Counted from the first letter of the stretch, positions 16,432-26,073 are shown. The stretch is DNA of 64,000 nucleotides from Streptomyces cyaneogriseus subsp. noncyanogenus (GCF_000931445.1 NZ_CP010849.1:2294001-2358000), one strand, 5' to 3'. Notes: generated by a model from the sequence alone, not told the origin. Numbers and translations are program-made.

Positions 16432-16833
16432 ATGCAGCCGACCGCCACGGTCCTGGTCTACAGCGACGACTCCACCACCCGCGAACAGGTACGGCTCGCG
16501 ACCGGCCGGCGGCCGGCCCCGGACACGCCCGTCGTGGAGTTCGTGGAGTGCGCGACCCCGGACGCCGTCGTCAGAGAGCTGGACAAGGGCGGGATCGACG
16601 TCTGCGTGCTGGACGGCGAGGCCGTGCCGATGGGCGGCATGGGCCTGTGCCGGCAGATCAAGGACGAGGTCTTCCGGTGCCCGCCGGTGCTGCTCCTGAT
16701 CGGCCGTCCGCAGGACGCCTGGCTGGCCACGTGGAGCCGCGCGGAGGCCGCTGTGACGCTGCCGGTGGACCCGGTGGAGTTCGCCTCCGCCCTGGCCTCG
16801 CTGCTGCGGCAGAAGAGGCTCCAGAGCGCCTGA
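16432..16833 (+). CDS. Atypical receiver-domain (CheY-like) protein
   Basis: 133 residues, a lone receiver fold. The acidic pair (SDD, 11-13) and phosphoacceptor position Asp61 (CVLDGE) remain, but the switch Thr/Ser is replaced (LLLIGRP) and the conserved Lys-Pro is PVDP, so normal phosphorylation signalling is doubtful. Cytoplasmic. GGAGGAACC-ATG gives a strong start, and a TAGCAT box lies at 16372-16377. Divergent from ctaE and convergent with the L,D-transpeptidase gene 17 nt away; its constant position among respiratory genes hints at a link to them. Confidence 0.8.
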   Translation: MQPTATVLVYSDDSTTREQVRLATGRRPAPDTPVVEFVECATPDAVVRELDKGGIDVCVLDGEAVPMGGMGLCRQIKDEVFRCPPVLLLIGRPQDAWLATWSRAEAAVTLPVDPVEFASALASLLRQKRLQSA

Positions 16834-16850
16834 GCCTTCACGGGCGGGCG

Positions 16851-18125
16851 TCACACCTGGGCGGGCCGCAGCCGGGCGGCGTCCTCGGGGCGGGGGCCGT
16901 CGGGCTTGCCGCCCGTCAGGGCGCTGCCGGCCCGCCACTGCTTCCAGTCGAGGTTCCAGTCGCCGAAGCCGTTGCCGAACGGCTCCATGGTCTCGCCGTA
17001 GGAGTTGACCACCTCGACCAGGTCGCCCTCGCGGACGGTGCCGAAGAACCACTGGGCGTTGCCGGTGCTCATGCCGACGCAGCCGTGGCTGACGTTGGCG
17101 CTGCCCTGGGAGCCCACCGACCAGGGGGCGGCGTGCACGTACTCGCCGCTCCAGGTGACCCGGGTGGCGAAGTGGACGGGCAGGTCGTAGGAGTCCGCCG
17201 AGCCCTCGGCTATGCCGACGGTGCTGCTGCGCATGCGTACGAACGGTTCCTTGCCGAGCACCACCTTGACGCCGTTGCGGGTCTCGAACCCGGGCTTGCC
17301 GGTGGTGACGGGTATCCGCCTGATCTCCTCGCCGTTGCGGTAGACCGTCATCGTGTGCGCGGCGGCGTCGGTGACGGCGATGACGCGGTCGCCGGTTATG
17401 AACCTCAGGGGCTTGGCCCCGCCGCCCCACACCCGGTCGCTGACCTTGATGCCCTCCAGGGTGCTGTACGCCTCGACGGTGGCGCCGACGGGCCAGTAGT
17501 CCCGGGGCCGGTAGTGCAGTTCCTCGTCGTCCACCCAGTGCCAGGCGCCCTCCACCGCGGGGGTGGAGCGCACCTTCAGGGCCCGCTCCACGACGGCCCG
17601 CTGCGCCGGGTCCCGCACCGGCTCGCTGAGTTCGGCCGTGACGGGCTGGCCGACGCCGTACGTGCCCGCCTCGGGGCCGAAGGTGACGTCCAGGCGCTTG
17701 TTGGCGGCGGGCCTGCCGGTCCGGAAGGTGAGGACCTCCCGGCCGGGCTCGCCGTCGCCGTTCTCGGTGCTGACGCGCACCGTGTACCGCGTGTCGGCGG
17801 CCAGCGGGGAGACGCTGTGCCAGCGGGTGCCGTCGGCGGAGAGTTCGCCCGCCACGTACCGGCCCGAGGCGTCCTGGGCCGTGACGTCCGTGATGCGGCC
17901 GTCGGAGTCCTCGGCGACGACCTCCAGGGGCTGGTCCGGGTCGGCCGTCTTCCCGGCGCCGGTGGGGCCGTTGAAGGAGATCTGGTCCGCCGCGTCGTAC
18001 GGCGCGGTGGCCAGCGGATCACCGTCGCCGCCGCAGCCGGCGGCGCCCGCGCCGAGGGCGACGACCAGCGCCGTGCAGCCGGCGAGGATGCGCCCCCGCG
18101 CTCGGAAGGGAACTGAGTGGCTCAT
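16851..18125 (-). CDS. L,D-transpeptidase (YkuD domain) with Ig-like domain, lipoprotein-like
   Basis: 424 residues. Export signal with a Cys at residue 31 (AGAAGC, a weak lipobox) suggests membrane anchoring. Residues about 45-240 form the bacterial Ig-like domains of mycobacterial-type LDTs; the YkuD catalytic domain (about 245-375) ends in SHGCVGM with His347 and nucleophile Cys349. Makes 3-3 crosslinks in peptidoglycan. Lies between ctaF and the receiver gene, in the same orientation as the oxidase genes but separated from ctaF by a terminator. Confidence 0.92.
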   Translation of the reverse strand: MSHSVPFRARGRILAGCTALVVALGAGAAGCGGDGDPLATAPYDAADQISFNGPTGAGKTADPDQPLEVVAEDSDGRITDVTAQDASGRYVAGELSADGTRWHSVSPLAADTRYTVRVSTENGDGEPGREVLTFRTGRPAANKRLDVTFGPEAGTYGVGQPVTAELSEPVRDPAQRAVVERALKVRSTPAVEGAWHWVDDEELHYRPRDYWPVGATVEAYSTLEGIKVSDRVWGGGAKPLRFITGDRVIAVTDAAAHTMTVYRNGEEIRRIPVTTGKPGFETRNGVKVVLGKEPFVRMRSSTVGIAEGSADSYDLPVHFATRVTWSGEYVHAAPWSVGSQGSANVSHGCVGMSTGNAQWFFGTVREGDLVEVVNSYGETMEPFGNGFGDWNLDWKQWRAGSALTGGKPDGPRPEDAARLRPAQV

Positions 18126-18205
18126 GGCCTCACGCTAGGAAGCCGGGTCGGCAGCGGCGCGCTGGGTCGGCCGGACGGGTGAGCGCGCGTGCGGCAAAAG
18201 AAGGA

Positions 18206-18235
18206 ACCCGGACGCTCCTCGCGGAGTGTCCGGGT
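18206..18235 (-). terminator. Stem-loop terminator after ctaCDF
   Basis: Arms ACCCGGACGCTCC / GGAGTGTCCGGGT (13 bp, one G-T wobble) with a TCGC loop, 21 nt past the ctaF stop on the minus strand. Confidence 0.8.
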
Positions 18236-18256
18236 CCGTGCGGCGCGCGGCCTGTG

Positions 18257-18655
18257 TTACTGGGTGCGGTTCTCACCGCGGTAGTACTCGAACACCCAGC
18301 CCCAGAGGCCGATCAGCATCAGCGGCGCCGAGAAGAACATCAGCCACCAGCCGATGGCGATGCTCAGGAAGGCGAAGGCACCACCGATGGCCAGGGAGAG
18401 CGGCTGCCAGCTGTGCGGGCTGAAGAACCCGATCTCGCCGGCGTCGTCGGCGACGTCCGCTTCCTTGTCGTCCTGCGCCCCGACGTCCACCCGCTTGGCC
18501 GTGAAGCCGAGGTAGAAGCCGATCATGATGGCCAGGCCGAAGGCCAGGAAGAGCGCCGTGGTGCCGGCCGGCTCCTTCGACCACACGCCATAGACGATCG
18601 CCATGGCGAGGATGAAGACGCTCAGCCAGATGAACATCTTGCCCTGGATCTTCAC
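18257..18655 (-). CDS. ctaF: Cytochrome c oxidase subunit IV, actinobacterial type
   Basis: 132 residues with four hydrophobic helices and a short acidic loop ([10 protein letters not shown]) in the middle; the conserved C-terminal [10 protein letters not shown] motif identifies the actinobacterial CtaF. Structural subunit of the aa3 oxidase. GTG start overlaps the ctaD stop (GTGA). Confidence 0.95.
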   Translation of the reverse strand: MKIQGKMFIWLSVFILAMAIVYGVWSKEPAGTTALFLAFGLAIMIGFYLGFTAKRVDVGAQDDKEADVADDAGEIGFFSPHSWQPLSLAIGGAFAFLSIAIGWWLMFFSAPLMLIGLWGWVFEYYRGENRTQ

Positions 18656-20388
18656 TTGCCGGCCTCCTTGCCGCCAGCGAGGGCCTTCTCACCGTGGCCG
18701 ACGTTCTCGAGCTGGTCGAGAGCGGCGATCTCCGGGTGGTGCAGGTCGAACGCCGGGGATTCGCTGCGGATCCGCGGCAGGGTGAGGAAGTTGTGCCGCG
18801 GCGGCGGGCAGGAGGTCGCCCACTCCAGCGAGCGGCCGTAGCCCCACGGGTCGTCGACGCCGACCGGCTTGCCGTACTTGGCCGTCTTCCACACGTTGTA
18901 GAAGAACGGCAGGATCGACATGCCGAGCAGGAACGAGCTGATCGTCGAGATCGTGTTCAGGGCGGTGAAGCCGTCGGCCGCGAGGTAGTCCGCGTACCGG
19001 CGGGGCATGCCCTCGGCACCCAGCCAGTGCTGGACCAGGAAGGTGCCGTGGAAGCCGATGAACAGCGTCCAGAAGGTGATCTTGCCGAGGCGCTCGTCGA
19101 GGAGCTTGCCGGTGAACTTCGGCCACCAGAAGTGGAAGCCGGAGAACATCGCGAAGACGACCGTACCGAAGACCACGTAGTGGAAGTGGGCCACCACGAA
19201 GTACGAGTCGGAGATGTGGAAGTCCATCGGCGGCGAGGCCAGGATGACGCCGGTCAGACCACCGAAGGTGAAGGTGATGAGGAAGCCCGTCGCCCAGAGC
19301 ATCGGGGTCTCGAAGGAGAGCGAGCCCTTCCACATGGTGCCGATCCAGTTGAAGAACTTCACACCGGTCGGGACCGCGATCAGGAAGGTCATGAAGGAGA
19401 AGAACGGCAGCAGCACACCGCCGGTGACGTACATGTGGTGCGCCCACACCGTCACGGACAGACCCGCGATCGCGATGGTCGCGCCGATCAGGCCCATGTA
19501 GCCGAACATCGGCTTACGGGAGAAGACCGGGATGACCTCCGAGATGATGCCGAAGAACGGCAGCGCGATGATGTACACCTCGGGGTGGCCGAAGAACCAG
19601 AACAGGTGCTGCCACAGCAGCGAACCGCCGTAGGCCGGGTCGAAGATGTGCGAACCGAACTTGCGGTCCGCCTCCAGCGCGAACAGGGCCGCGGCCAGGA
19701 CCGGGAAGGCCAGCAGGACCAGCACACCGGTCAGCAGCACGTTCCAGGTGAAGATCGGCATGCGGAACATGGTCATGCCCGGGGCGCGCATGCAGATGAT
19801 CGTGGTGATGAAGTTGACCGAGCCGAGGATCGTGCCGAAGCCGGAGAAGGCCAGACCCATGATCCACATGTCGCCGCCGACACCCGGCGAGTGCACCGCG
19901 TCGGAGAGCGGGGCGTAGGCGAACCAGCCGAAGTCGGCAGCGCCCTGCGGGGTGAGGAAGCCGGCCACCGCGATCAGCGAGCCGAAGAGGTAGAGCCAGT
20001 AGGCGAACATGTTCAGCCGCGGGAACGCCACGTCGGGCGCGCCGATCTGCAACGGCATGATCCAGTTCGCGAATCCGGCGAACAGCGGCGTCGCGAACAT
20101 CAGCAGCATGATCGTGCCGTGCATCGTGAACGCCTGGTTGAACTGCTCGTTCGACATGATCTGCAGGCCCGGACGGGCCAGCTCGGCGCGCATGACCAGA
20201 GCCATGACGCCACCGATGCAGAAGAACGCGAACGACGTGATCAGGTAGAGCGTGCCGATCGTCTTGTGGTCGGTGGTCGTCAGCCACTTGACCGCGATGC
20301 TGCCACGACTCTGGCGCCGGACCGGCTGCTCGTCCTCATAGTAGGACCCTGCCGCCGCGGCACCCTGGGGTTCGTTGAGGATGCTCAC
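18652..20388 (-). CDS. ctaD: Cytochrome c oxidase subunit I
   Basis: 578 residues. Catalytic heme-copper subunit: heme a ligand in [10 protein letters not shown], CuB/tyrosine site FGHPEVYI, CuB histidines in [10 protein letters not shown], and heme ligands in [11 protein letters not shown]. Twelve membrane helices. GTG start (20388) overlaps the ctaC stop; a longer reading upstream lies in ctaC and is not used. Reduces O2 to water and pumps protons. Confidence 0.97.
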   Translation of the reverse strand: MSILNEPQGAAAAGSYYEDEQPVRRQSRGSIAVKWLTTTDHKTIGTLYLITSFAFFCIGGVMALVMRAELARPGLQIMSNEQFNQAFTMHGTIMLLMFATPLFAGFANWIMPLQIGAPDVAFPRLNMFAYWLYLFGSLIAVAGFLTPQGAADFGWFAYAPLSDAVHSPGVGGDMWIMGLAFSGFGTILGSVNFITTIICMRAPGMTMFRMPIFTWNVLLTGVLVLLAFPVLAAALFALEADRKFGSHIFDPAYGGSLLWQHLFWFFGHPEVYIIALPFFGIISEVIPVFSRKPMFGYMGLIGATIAIAGLSVTVWAHHMYVTGGVLLPFFSFMTFLIAVPTGVKFFNWIGTMWKGSLSFETPMLWATGFLITFTFGGLTGVILASPPMDFHISDSYFVVAHFHYVVFGTVVFAMFSGFHFWWPKFTGKLLDERLGKITFWTLFIGFHGTFLVQHWLGAEGMPRRYADYLAADGFTALNTISTISSFLLGMSILPFFYNVWKTAKYGKPVGVDDPWGYGRSLEWATSCPPPRHNFLTLPRIRSESPAFDLHHPEIAALDQLENVGHGEKALAGGKEAGK

Positions 20389-21344
20389 AGGATGTTCGAC
20401 TCCCGGTTCTTCTCGGGACCCGCCTGCTCGATGCCGGCGGGCACGTAACCGGTCTGCCCCTTCTTCACGAGGTCGTTGAGGTGCTGCTCGTAGCGCTCGG
20501 GGGAGACGACCTTCACGTTGAACAGCATCCGGGAGTGGTCGACGCCGCACAGCTCGGCGCACTTGCCCATGAAGGTGCCCTCCTTGTTGGGGGTCACCTC
20601 GAAGGCGTTGGTGTGGCCCGGGATGACGTCCTGCTTCATCAGGAACGGCACCACCCAGAAGGAGTGGATGACGTCACGGGAGGTCAGGACGAAGCGGACC
20701 GTCTTGCCCTTGGGGAGCCAGAGGGTCGGGCCGGGGTTGCCGTTCTGCGGGTTCCGCGTCGAGGGGGTGCCGCAGTCGTAGACGCCGCCGGCGCCGGCCG
20801 GGAAGTCTTCCTTGTACCGGTCCGGGATCGCGTCCAGTTCCTTGGCGGTCGTGGCCTCGCCCGAGGAGCCGTTGACGGACTCGACGTAGTTGAAGCACCA
20901 GCTCCACTGGAAGCCGACCACGTTCACCGTGACGTCGGGCTTCTTCTTGAGGCTGAGCAGCTCGGACTCGTCACGGGCCGTGAAGTAGAAGAGGACCGAG
21001 ACGATGATGAGCGGGACGACCGTGTACAGGGCCTCGATGGGCATGTTGTACCGGGTCTGCGGAGGGATCTCGACCTTGGTGCGAGTGCGCCGGTGGAAGA
21101 AAGCACTCCACAGGATCAAGCCCCACACCAGCACGCCGACGGCGAGCGCGGCGGCCCAGGAGCCCTGCCACAGGGAGAGGATCAAAGGAGCCTCTTCCGT
21201 GGTCGGGGTGGGCATGCCGAGGCGGGGGAAGTCCTCGTATGTGCAACCGGTGGCGGTCGCCAGGACCAGGCCCGCGGTCAGTGCCTGCAGCAGCTTCCGC
21301 CGCATCGGGCGCCGCGGCGAGCGGTCGGAGCCGTTGGGACTCAC
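20385..21344 (-). CDS. ctaC: Cytochrome c oxidase subunit II (CuA), lipoprotein-type
   Basis: 319 residues from GTG 21344 (GGAAGG about 6 nt upstream). Signal peptide ends in a lipobox-like ATGC with Cys34. Two membrane helices (about 60-80 and 105-125) precede the cupredoxin domain; the CuA ligands are in DVIHSFWV and in [14 protein letters not shown]. Receives electrons from QcrC. First gene of ctaC-ctaD-ctaF with 4-nt overlaps throughout. Confidence 0.97.
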   Translation of the reverse strand: MSPNGSDRSPRRPMRRKLLQALTAGLVLATATGCTYEDFPRLGMPTPTTEEAPLILSLWQGSWAAALAVGVLVWGLILWSAFFHRRTRTKVEIPPQTRYNMPIEALYTVVPLIIVSVLFYFTARDESELLSLKKKPDVTVNVVGFQWSWCFNYVESVNGSSGEATTAKELDAIPDRYKEDFPAGAGGVYDCGTPSTRNPQNGNPGPTLWLPKGKTVRFVLTSRDVIHSFWVVPFLMKQDVIPGHTNAFEVTPNKEGTFMGKCAELCGVDHSRMLFNVKVVSPERYEQHLNDLVKKGQTGYVPAGIEQAGPEKNRESNIL

Positions 21345-21670
21345 GTAGCGCCTTCCCGAGAGTCTCGCCCGCGCTGGTTGGCTGCGGCCTTCTCGCTGGT
21401 CGGTCGCCGCCCTGCGTCGGGCAGGGGTTTGGATGTTTATGCGGACCAAACCCTAGCCGACGCCTTCCGGGGGTTCGCGGGGAGGGTGCCATACGCGCCG
21501 CCGGTCACTCCGAAGGGTGGGACGAGGGCGCCTGACGGCCCGGAACCCACCGGTCCGGGTGGCGGGTGCGGGCCGCCCGTGGTGCACCGCCCGCCCCTGG
21601 CGGGCGCGTACGGACCCGGCACCGCCCCCCTTGGTGGGACGTCGCGCTGACGGACGCTTAGCGTGGGGGT
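21345..21670. other. Divergent regulatory region between ctaC and the desulfurase gene
   Basis: 326 nt without a credible gene. Near the ctaC side a TAGGGT box (minus strand, 21450-21455) overlaps an inverted repeat listed separately. On the other side TAGCGT (21659-21664) ends 6 nt before the GTG at 21671, which fits leaderless transcription of that gene. Confidence 0.45.
21425..21453. promoter_or_regulatory. Inverted repeat GGGTTTGG-N13-CCAAACCC at the ctaC promoter
   Basis: Eight-base arms with a 13-nt spacer; the distal arm overlaps the putative ctaC -10 box. In a G+C-rich background the A/T-containing arms stand out. A repressor or activator site for the oxidase operon is inferred. Confidence 0.4.
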
Positions 21671-23050
21671 GTGTCCTACTTCGATGCCGCCTCCGCCGCC
21701 CCTCTCCACTCCGTGGCCCGGCAGGCCCTGCTGGCCTCCCTCGACGAGGGGTGGGCCGACCCCGCCCGTCTCTACCGGGAGGGGCGGCGGGCACGGATGC
21801 TGCTGGACGCGGCGCGCGAGGCCGCGGCCGAGGCGGTGGGGTGCCGCCCGGACGAGCTGGTCTTCACCCCCTCGGGCACCCGGGCGGTGCACGAGGGGGT
21901 AGCGGGCGCGCTGGCCGGACGCCGCCGCACCGGGCGCCACCTGATCGTGTCAGCGGTCGAACACTCGTCGGTGCTGCACGCGGCGGAGGTGCACGAGGCC
22001 GGCGGGGGGACGGTCACCCAGGTCGCCGTGGACCGGACGGGCGCGGTCGACCCCGCCGCCTACGCCGGGGCCCTGCGGGCCGACACGGCGCTGGCCTGTC
22101 TGCAGTCGGCCAACCACGAGGTGGGCACCGAGCAGCCGGTGGCCGAGGTGGCCGAGGCGTGCCGGGCCGCGGGCGTGCCGCTGCTGGTGGACGCGGCGCA
22201 GTCGCTGGGCTGGGGGCCGGTGGCGGGCGGCTGGTCGCTGCTGACCGCCAGTGCCCACAAGTGGGGCGGACCGTCGGGGGTCGGGTTGCTGGCCGTCCGC
22301 AAGGGGGTGCGGTTCGCGCCGCAGGGACCGGCGGACGAGCGGGAGTCGGGGCGGGCCCCCGGGTTCGAGAACATCCCGGCGATCGTGGCCGCGGCGGCGT
22401 CGCTGCGGGCGGTGCGCGCCGAGGCGGCCCGGGAGGCCGCGCGGCTGCGCGAGCTGACGGACCGGATCCGGGCCCGGGTGCCCGCGGTGGTGCCGGACGT
22501 GGAGGTGGTCGGCGACCCGGCGCGCCGGCTGCCCGGGATCGTCACCTTCTCCTGTCTCTATGTCGACGGTGAGACCCTGCTCCACGAGCTGGACCGGGCG
22601 GGCTTCTCCGTCTCCTCCGGGTCGTCCTGCACCAGCAGCACCCTGACGCCCAGCCATGTGCTGAAGGCGATGGGGGTGCTCAGCGAGGGGAACGTGCGGG
22701 TGTCACTGCCGCCGGGGACGCGGGCGGAGGACGTCGAGCGGTTCCTGGAGGTGCTGCCGGAGGCGGTGGCGGGGGTGCGGGAGAAGCTGGGGGCACCGGC
22801 GCCCGCCGCCCGGTCGCGGCAGGAGGACGCGATCGTGGTCGACGCCGTCGGCAGGCGCTGCCCCGTCCCCGTGATCGAGCTGGCCAAGGTGATCGGCGAC
22901 GTGCCGGTCGGCGGCACGGTCCGGGTCCTGGCGGACGACGAGGCCGCCCGCCTGGACATCCCGGCCTGGTGCGAGATGCGGGGGCAGGAGTACGTGGGTG
23001 AGGAACCGGCGGACCGGGGCGCCGCCTATGTGGTCCGCCGGGTGTCCTGA
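21671..23050 (+). CDS. Cysteine desulfurase fused to a TusA-like sulfurtransferase domain
   Basis: 459 residues. Residues 1-375 are a NifS/IscS-type class V enzyme with PLP Lys197 (SAHKWGG), cofactor Asp174 (LLVDAAQ) and catalytic-loop Cys320 (SVSSGSSCTSSTLTPSH). A short Ala/Pro/Arg linker leads to a TusA/SirA domain (about 387-459) with the acceptor Cys397 in RRCPVPVIELAK. The desulfurase half would form a persulfide from cysteine, and the fused domain would accept it for transfer to tRNA thiolation, molybdopterin or Fe-S targets. Neighbours erpA, nadA and qcrA suggest Fe-S supply. GTG start with a TAGCGT box 6 nt upstream: probably leaderless. Confidence 0.9.
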   Translation: MSYFDAASAAPLHSVARQALLASLDEGWADPARLYREGRRARMLLDAAREAAAEAVGCRPDELVFTPSGTRAVHEGVAGALAGRRRTGRHLIVSAVEHSSVLHAAEVHEAGGGTVTQVAVDRTGAVDPAAYAGALRADTALACLQSANHEVGTEQPVAEVAEACRAAGVPLLVDAAQSLGWGPVAGGWSLLTASAHKWGGPSGVGLLAVRKGVRFAPQGPADERESGRAPGFENIPAIVAAAASLRAVRAEAAREAARLRELTDRIRARVPAVVPDVEVVGDPARRLPGIVTFSCLYVDGETLLHELDRAGFSVSSGSSCTSSTLTPSHVLKAMGVLSEGNVRVSLPPGTRAEDVERFLEVLPEAVAGVREKLGAPAPAARSRQEDAIVVDAVGRRCPVPVIELAKVIGDVPVGGTVRVLADDEAARLDIPAWCEMRGQEYVGEEPADRGAAYVVRRVS

Positions 23051-23058
23051 CCCGTCGC

Positions 23059-24033
23059 TCAGCGCAGGTGCGCGCGGACCTCGGTGGCGGCGTCGTCGCC
23101 GTACGCCTTGGTGAAGCGCTCCATGAAGTGGGCGCGACGCAGCTGGTACTCCTGGGTGCCGACCGTCTCGATGACGAGGGTGGCCAGCATGCAGCCGACC
23201 TGGGCGGCGCGCTCCAGGCCGACGCCCCAGGCGAGGCCGGAGAGGAAGCCGGCCCGGAAGGCGTCGCCGACGCCGGTGGGGTCGGCCTTGCGCTCCTCGT
23301 CCGGGCAGCCGACCTCGATGGTCTCCTCGCCGACCCGCTCGATGCGCACGCCCCGTGAGCCGAGGGTGGTGACGCGGTGGCCGACCCGGGAGAGGATCTC
23401 GGCGTCCGTCCAGCCCGTCTTGGACTCGATGAGCCCCTTCTCGTACTCGTTGGAGAACAGGTAGGTCGCCCCGTCCAGCAGTATCCGGATCTCGTCGCCG
23501 TCCATGCGGGCGATCTGCTGGGAGAAGTCGGCGGCGAACGGGATGGACCGCGCGCGGCACTCCTCGGTGTGGCGGAGCATCGCCTCCGGGTCGTCGGCGC
23601 CGATGGAGACCAGGTCCAGGCCGCCGACGCGGTCGGCGACGGTCTTCAGCTCGATCAGCCGGGCCTCGCTCATCGCGCCCGTGTAGAAGGAGCCGATCTG
23701 GTTGTGGTCGGCATCCGTGGTGCACACGAAGCGGGCGGTGTGCAGGGTCTCGGAGATGCGGACCGAGTCGGTGTCGACTCCGTGCCGCTCCAGCCACGCC
23801 CGGTACTCGTCGAAGTCCGCGCCGGCGGCGCCGACCAGGATCGGCCGGGTGCCGAGCTGGCCCATGCCGAAGGCGATGTTCGCGGCGACGCCGCCCCGGC
23901 GGACGTCGAGCTTGTCGACCAGGAAGGAGAGCGAGACCGTGTGGAGCTGGTCCGCGACGAGCTGGTCGGCGAAGCGACCGGGGAAGGTCATGAGGTGGTC
24001 GGTGGCGATGGAGCCGGTGACTGCGATGCGCAC
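23059..24033 (-). CDS. PfkB-family sugar/nucleoside kinase, probable adenosine kinase
   Basis: 324 residues. Ribokinase fold with the N-terminal GSIATDHLMTFPGRF strand, the GGVAANIAFGMGQLG signature and the C-terminal PfkB motif DPTGVGDAFRAGFLSG, whose Asp is the catalytic base. The best functional match from context is AdoK: an adenosine kinase of this type (Rv2202c) occupies the equivalent place between ctaC and erpA in mycobacteria. Reaction: adenosine + ATP to AMP. Convergent with the desulfurase gene (8-nt gap). Confidence 0.85.
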   Translation of the reverse strand: MRIAVTGSIATDHLMTFPGRFADQLVADQLHTVSLSFLVDKLDVRRGGVAANIAFGMGQLGTRPILVGAAGADFDEYRAWLERHGVDTDSVRISETLHTARFVCTTDADHNQIGSFYTGAMSEARLIELKTVADRVGGLDLVSIGADDPEAMLRHTEECRARSIPFAADFSQQIARMDGDEIRILLDGATYLFSNEYEKGLIESKTGWTDAEILSRVGHRVTTLGSRGVRIERVGEETIEVGCPDEERKADPTGVGDAFRAGFLSGLAWGVGLERAAQVGCMLATLVIETVGTQEYQLRRAHFMERFTKAYGDDAATEVRAHLR

Positions 24034-24166
24034 GACGTGGACTCTCTCCGGGAGGGACGCGGGGTTGACAGTTCACGCTACCCGGTCGGCACCGAGCGCC
24101 GAAGCGGACGAAACTACCTGATAGTAGATCTTTCTTCGCGGGCGCGGGCGTGCCTACGGTTCGGCT

Positions 24167-24376
24167 ATGACCCATGACGAGACACCCGCACCCGCCCCGG
24201 CCGACGACGAAGGCGGGCTGGAGTCGCTGCGCGGCGACGGCGCCCGGATGGCGCGGCACTGGGCGGTTCCCGAGCGGAGCCCCTCGCCCCCGGCCTCCCC
24301 GGCGCTCCCGCACGGCGTGTCCGTACCGCCGTCGTCGGCCCGGCTGCTGGACGCCCTGTCGGAGTACGGCGACTGA
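24167..24376 (+). CDS. Small acidic/proline-rich protein of unknown function
   Basis: 69 residues, cytoplasmic by composition, no known motif; Pro/Ala-rich with a C-terminal LLDALSEYGD. The ATG is preceded by TACGGT 6 nt upstream, consistent with a leaderless transcript. It stands between adenosine kinase (divergent) and a secreted protein gene. Streptomycete genomes often have a short hypothetical here; that is my only support beyond codon bias. Confidence 0.55.
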   Translation: MTHDETPAPAPADDEGGLESLRGDGARMARHWAVPERSPSPPASPALPHGVSVPPSSARLLDALSEYGD

Positions 24377-24538
24377 GGCCAAACGGGCGACGGGTCCGCC
24401 GTTTCGGGGAACCGGACGCTCCCCCGCCGCGTCCCATCGCCGTCCCCCGTGAAGGGGATGCGGGACACGACCCGCCGGCGGCCCCGGCCGACCGCGCCGG
24501 GTCGCCCGGGAGGGCTGGGCAGCCGAAGGAGCGATGCG

Positions 24539-26053
24539 GTGAACACCGAGCGACCCGACCACGACGACGCCCGGGCCGGCACCCCGTCGGCCCCCGGCGC
24601 CGGTTCCGGCACCGGGGGCGGGCGGCCCGCGCGGCGGCGCTCCGCGGCCGTCGCCGCCGTCGCCGCCGTCCTGCTCGCCTGCGGCGGCGGGGCGTATCTC
24701 GCCGCGAGTCCGTCCGGGTCCGGGTCCCGCCCGGCGTCCGGGGCGCCGGGCGGGAGCGAGGGCACTCCCCCGCCGCTCGCCCTCGACGGCCGCACGGCCG
24801 CGCCGGACGGCGGCTCCCCCGGCATCGCGCCCGGTGAGCCGGACCCCCACGGCGTGGTCTACCGGGCCGGCGGCGCGCTCCCGGAGGGGCCCGGCTCGGC
24901 GCCGGTCCACCGGGCGGAGGGCGAGGTCACCCGGGAGGAGGTGACCCGGCTGGCGCGGGCGCTCGGGGTCGGGGGGACGCCGGTGGCGCGCGGGGGGTCC
25001 TGGATGGTGGGCAGGTTCGAGGACCACGCGGGGCCGCGGCTGCGGGTGGAGCGCGGGGCGCCGGGGAACTGGACGTTCCAGCGGTACGGGCCCGGCACGG
25101 ACGACTGCGCGGGCACGGCCGTGTGCGCGAAGGACCCGGGGGCCCCGGCGGGCGGCCCGGTGAGCGAGACGGCGGCGAAGAGGGCCGCCGCGCCGGTGCT
25201 GGCGGCGGCGGGCCAGCCGGACGCCGCCCTCGACGCGAGCCAGGTCCTGGGCGGCCGGCGGGTGGTGAACGCCGAGCCGGAGGTGGGCGGGCTGCCCACA
25301 TACGGCTGGACGACGGGCGTGACCGTGGGCGCGGGGGGCGAGGTGACCGGCGGCAGCGGCCGGCTGAAGGCGCCGGTGAAGGGGGACGTCTATCCCGTCC
25401 TCACGGCCGGGCGGACACTGGCGCTGCTGAACGCGGCACCGGCGCCCGGAGCGCGCGGGGGCATCGGGGGCTGCGCCGGTCCGGTGCCGGCGCGGGCCGG
25501 CGGTCCGGGGGCGACCTGTGCGCCAACGGCCGCCCCGAAGGAGACCGTCACGGTGGAGCGCGCGGTGTTCGGACTGGCCGCGCACGCGGTACGGGGGCTC
25601 CCGGTCCTGGTCCCCTCGTGGCTGTTCGAGGTGCGGGCGCCGGGCGGCGGGGCGCCCTCCACGGTGACGCATCCGGCGGTCGACCCGGCGTATCTCGTGC
25701 CGGCCGAGCCACCGCGGCGGCCCTCCGGCGAGCCGGCCTCGCCGCCGTCCGTGCGGGAGGTGAAGGTGGAGGGCTACACCGCCGAGGGCAGGGAGCTGAC
25801 CGTGACCTTCACGGGCGGGGTGTGCGCCGCGTACACGGCGAAGGCGGCCGAGAGCGGGGACGAGGTGCGGGTGTCGGTCACCGCGGCCTCGCGGCCGGAG
25901 CAGGTCTGCATCCTGATCGCCCAGCGGTACCGGCTGGACGTACGGCTGGACGAACCCCTCGGGGACCGCGCGGTGGTGGGGTCGGACGGCCGGCCCGTCC
26001 CGCCGGAGAAGACGCGGGGAACGCTGCCGCCGGCGCCGACCGGGACCCCGTAG
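24539..26053 (+). CDS. Membrane-anchored secreted protein of unknown function
   Basis: 504 residues from GTG 24539 (GAAGGA 8 nt upstream). A polar N-terminus (1-35) is followed by Arg residues and a single hydrophobic segment (about 38-60) that acts as signal anchor, then a large extracytoplasmic Gly/Ala/Pro-rich domain. Paired cysteines (DDCAGTAVCAKD; GGCAGP/ATCAP; GVCAAY/EQVC) suggest disulfides. No enzymatic motif recognised. A 22-bp bidirectional terminator follows. Confidence 0.75.
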   Translation: MNTERPDHDDARAGTPSAPGAGSGTGGGRPARRRSAAVAAVAAVLLACGGGAYLAASPSGSGSRPASGAPGGSEGTPPPLALDGRTAAPDGGSPGIAPGEPDPHGVVYRAGGALPEGPGSAPVHRAEGEVTREEVTRLARALGVGGTPVARGGSWMVGRFEDHAGPRLRVERGAPGNWTFQRYGPGTDDCAGTAVCAKDPGAPAGGPVSETAAKRAAAPVLAAAGQPDAALDASQVLGGRRVVNAEPEVGGLPTYGWTTGVTVGAGGEVTGGSGRLKAPVKGDVYPVLTAGRTLALLNAAPAPGARGGIGGCAGPVPARAGGPGATCAPTAAPKETVTVERAVFGLAAHAVRGLPVLVPSWLFEVRAPGGGAPSTVTHPAVDPAYLVPAEPPRRPSGEPASPPSVREVKVEGYTAEGRELTVTFTGGVCAAYTAKAAESGDEVRVSVTAASRPEQVCILIAQRYRLDVRLDEPLGDRAVVGSDGRPVPPEKTRGTLPPAPTGTP

Positions 26054-26073
26054 CCGGCCCCGGACGGCCGACG

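Noticed and set aside
18694..20448. 584-codon plus-strand frame opposite ctaD
   Set aside because: Low-complexity Arg/Glu/Val product mirroring CtaD codons; ctaD is certain.
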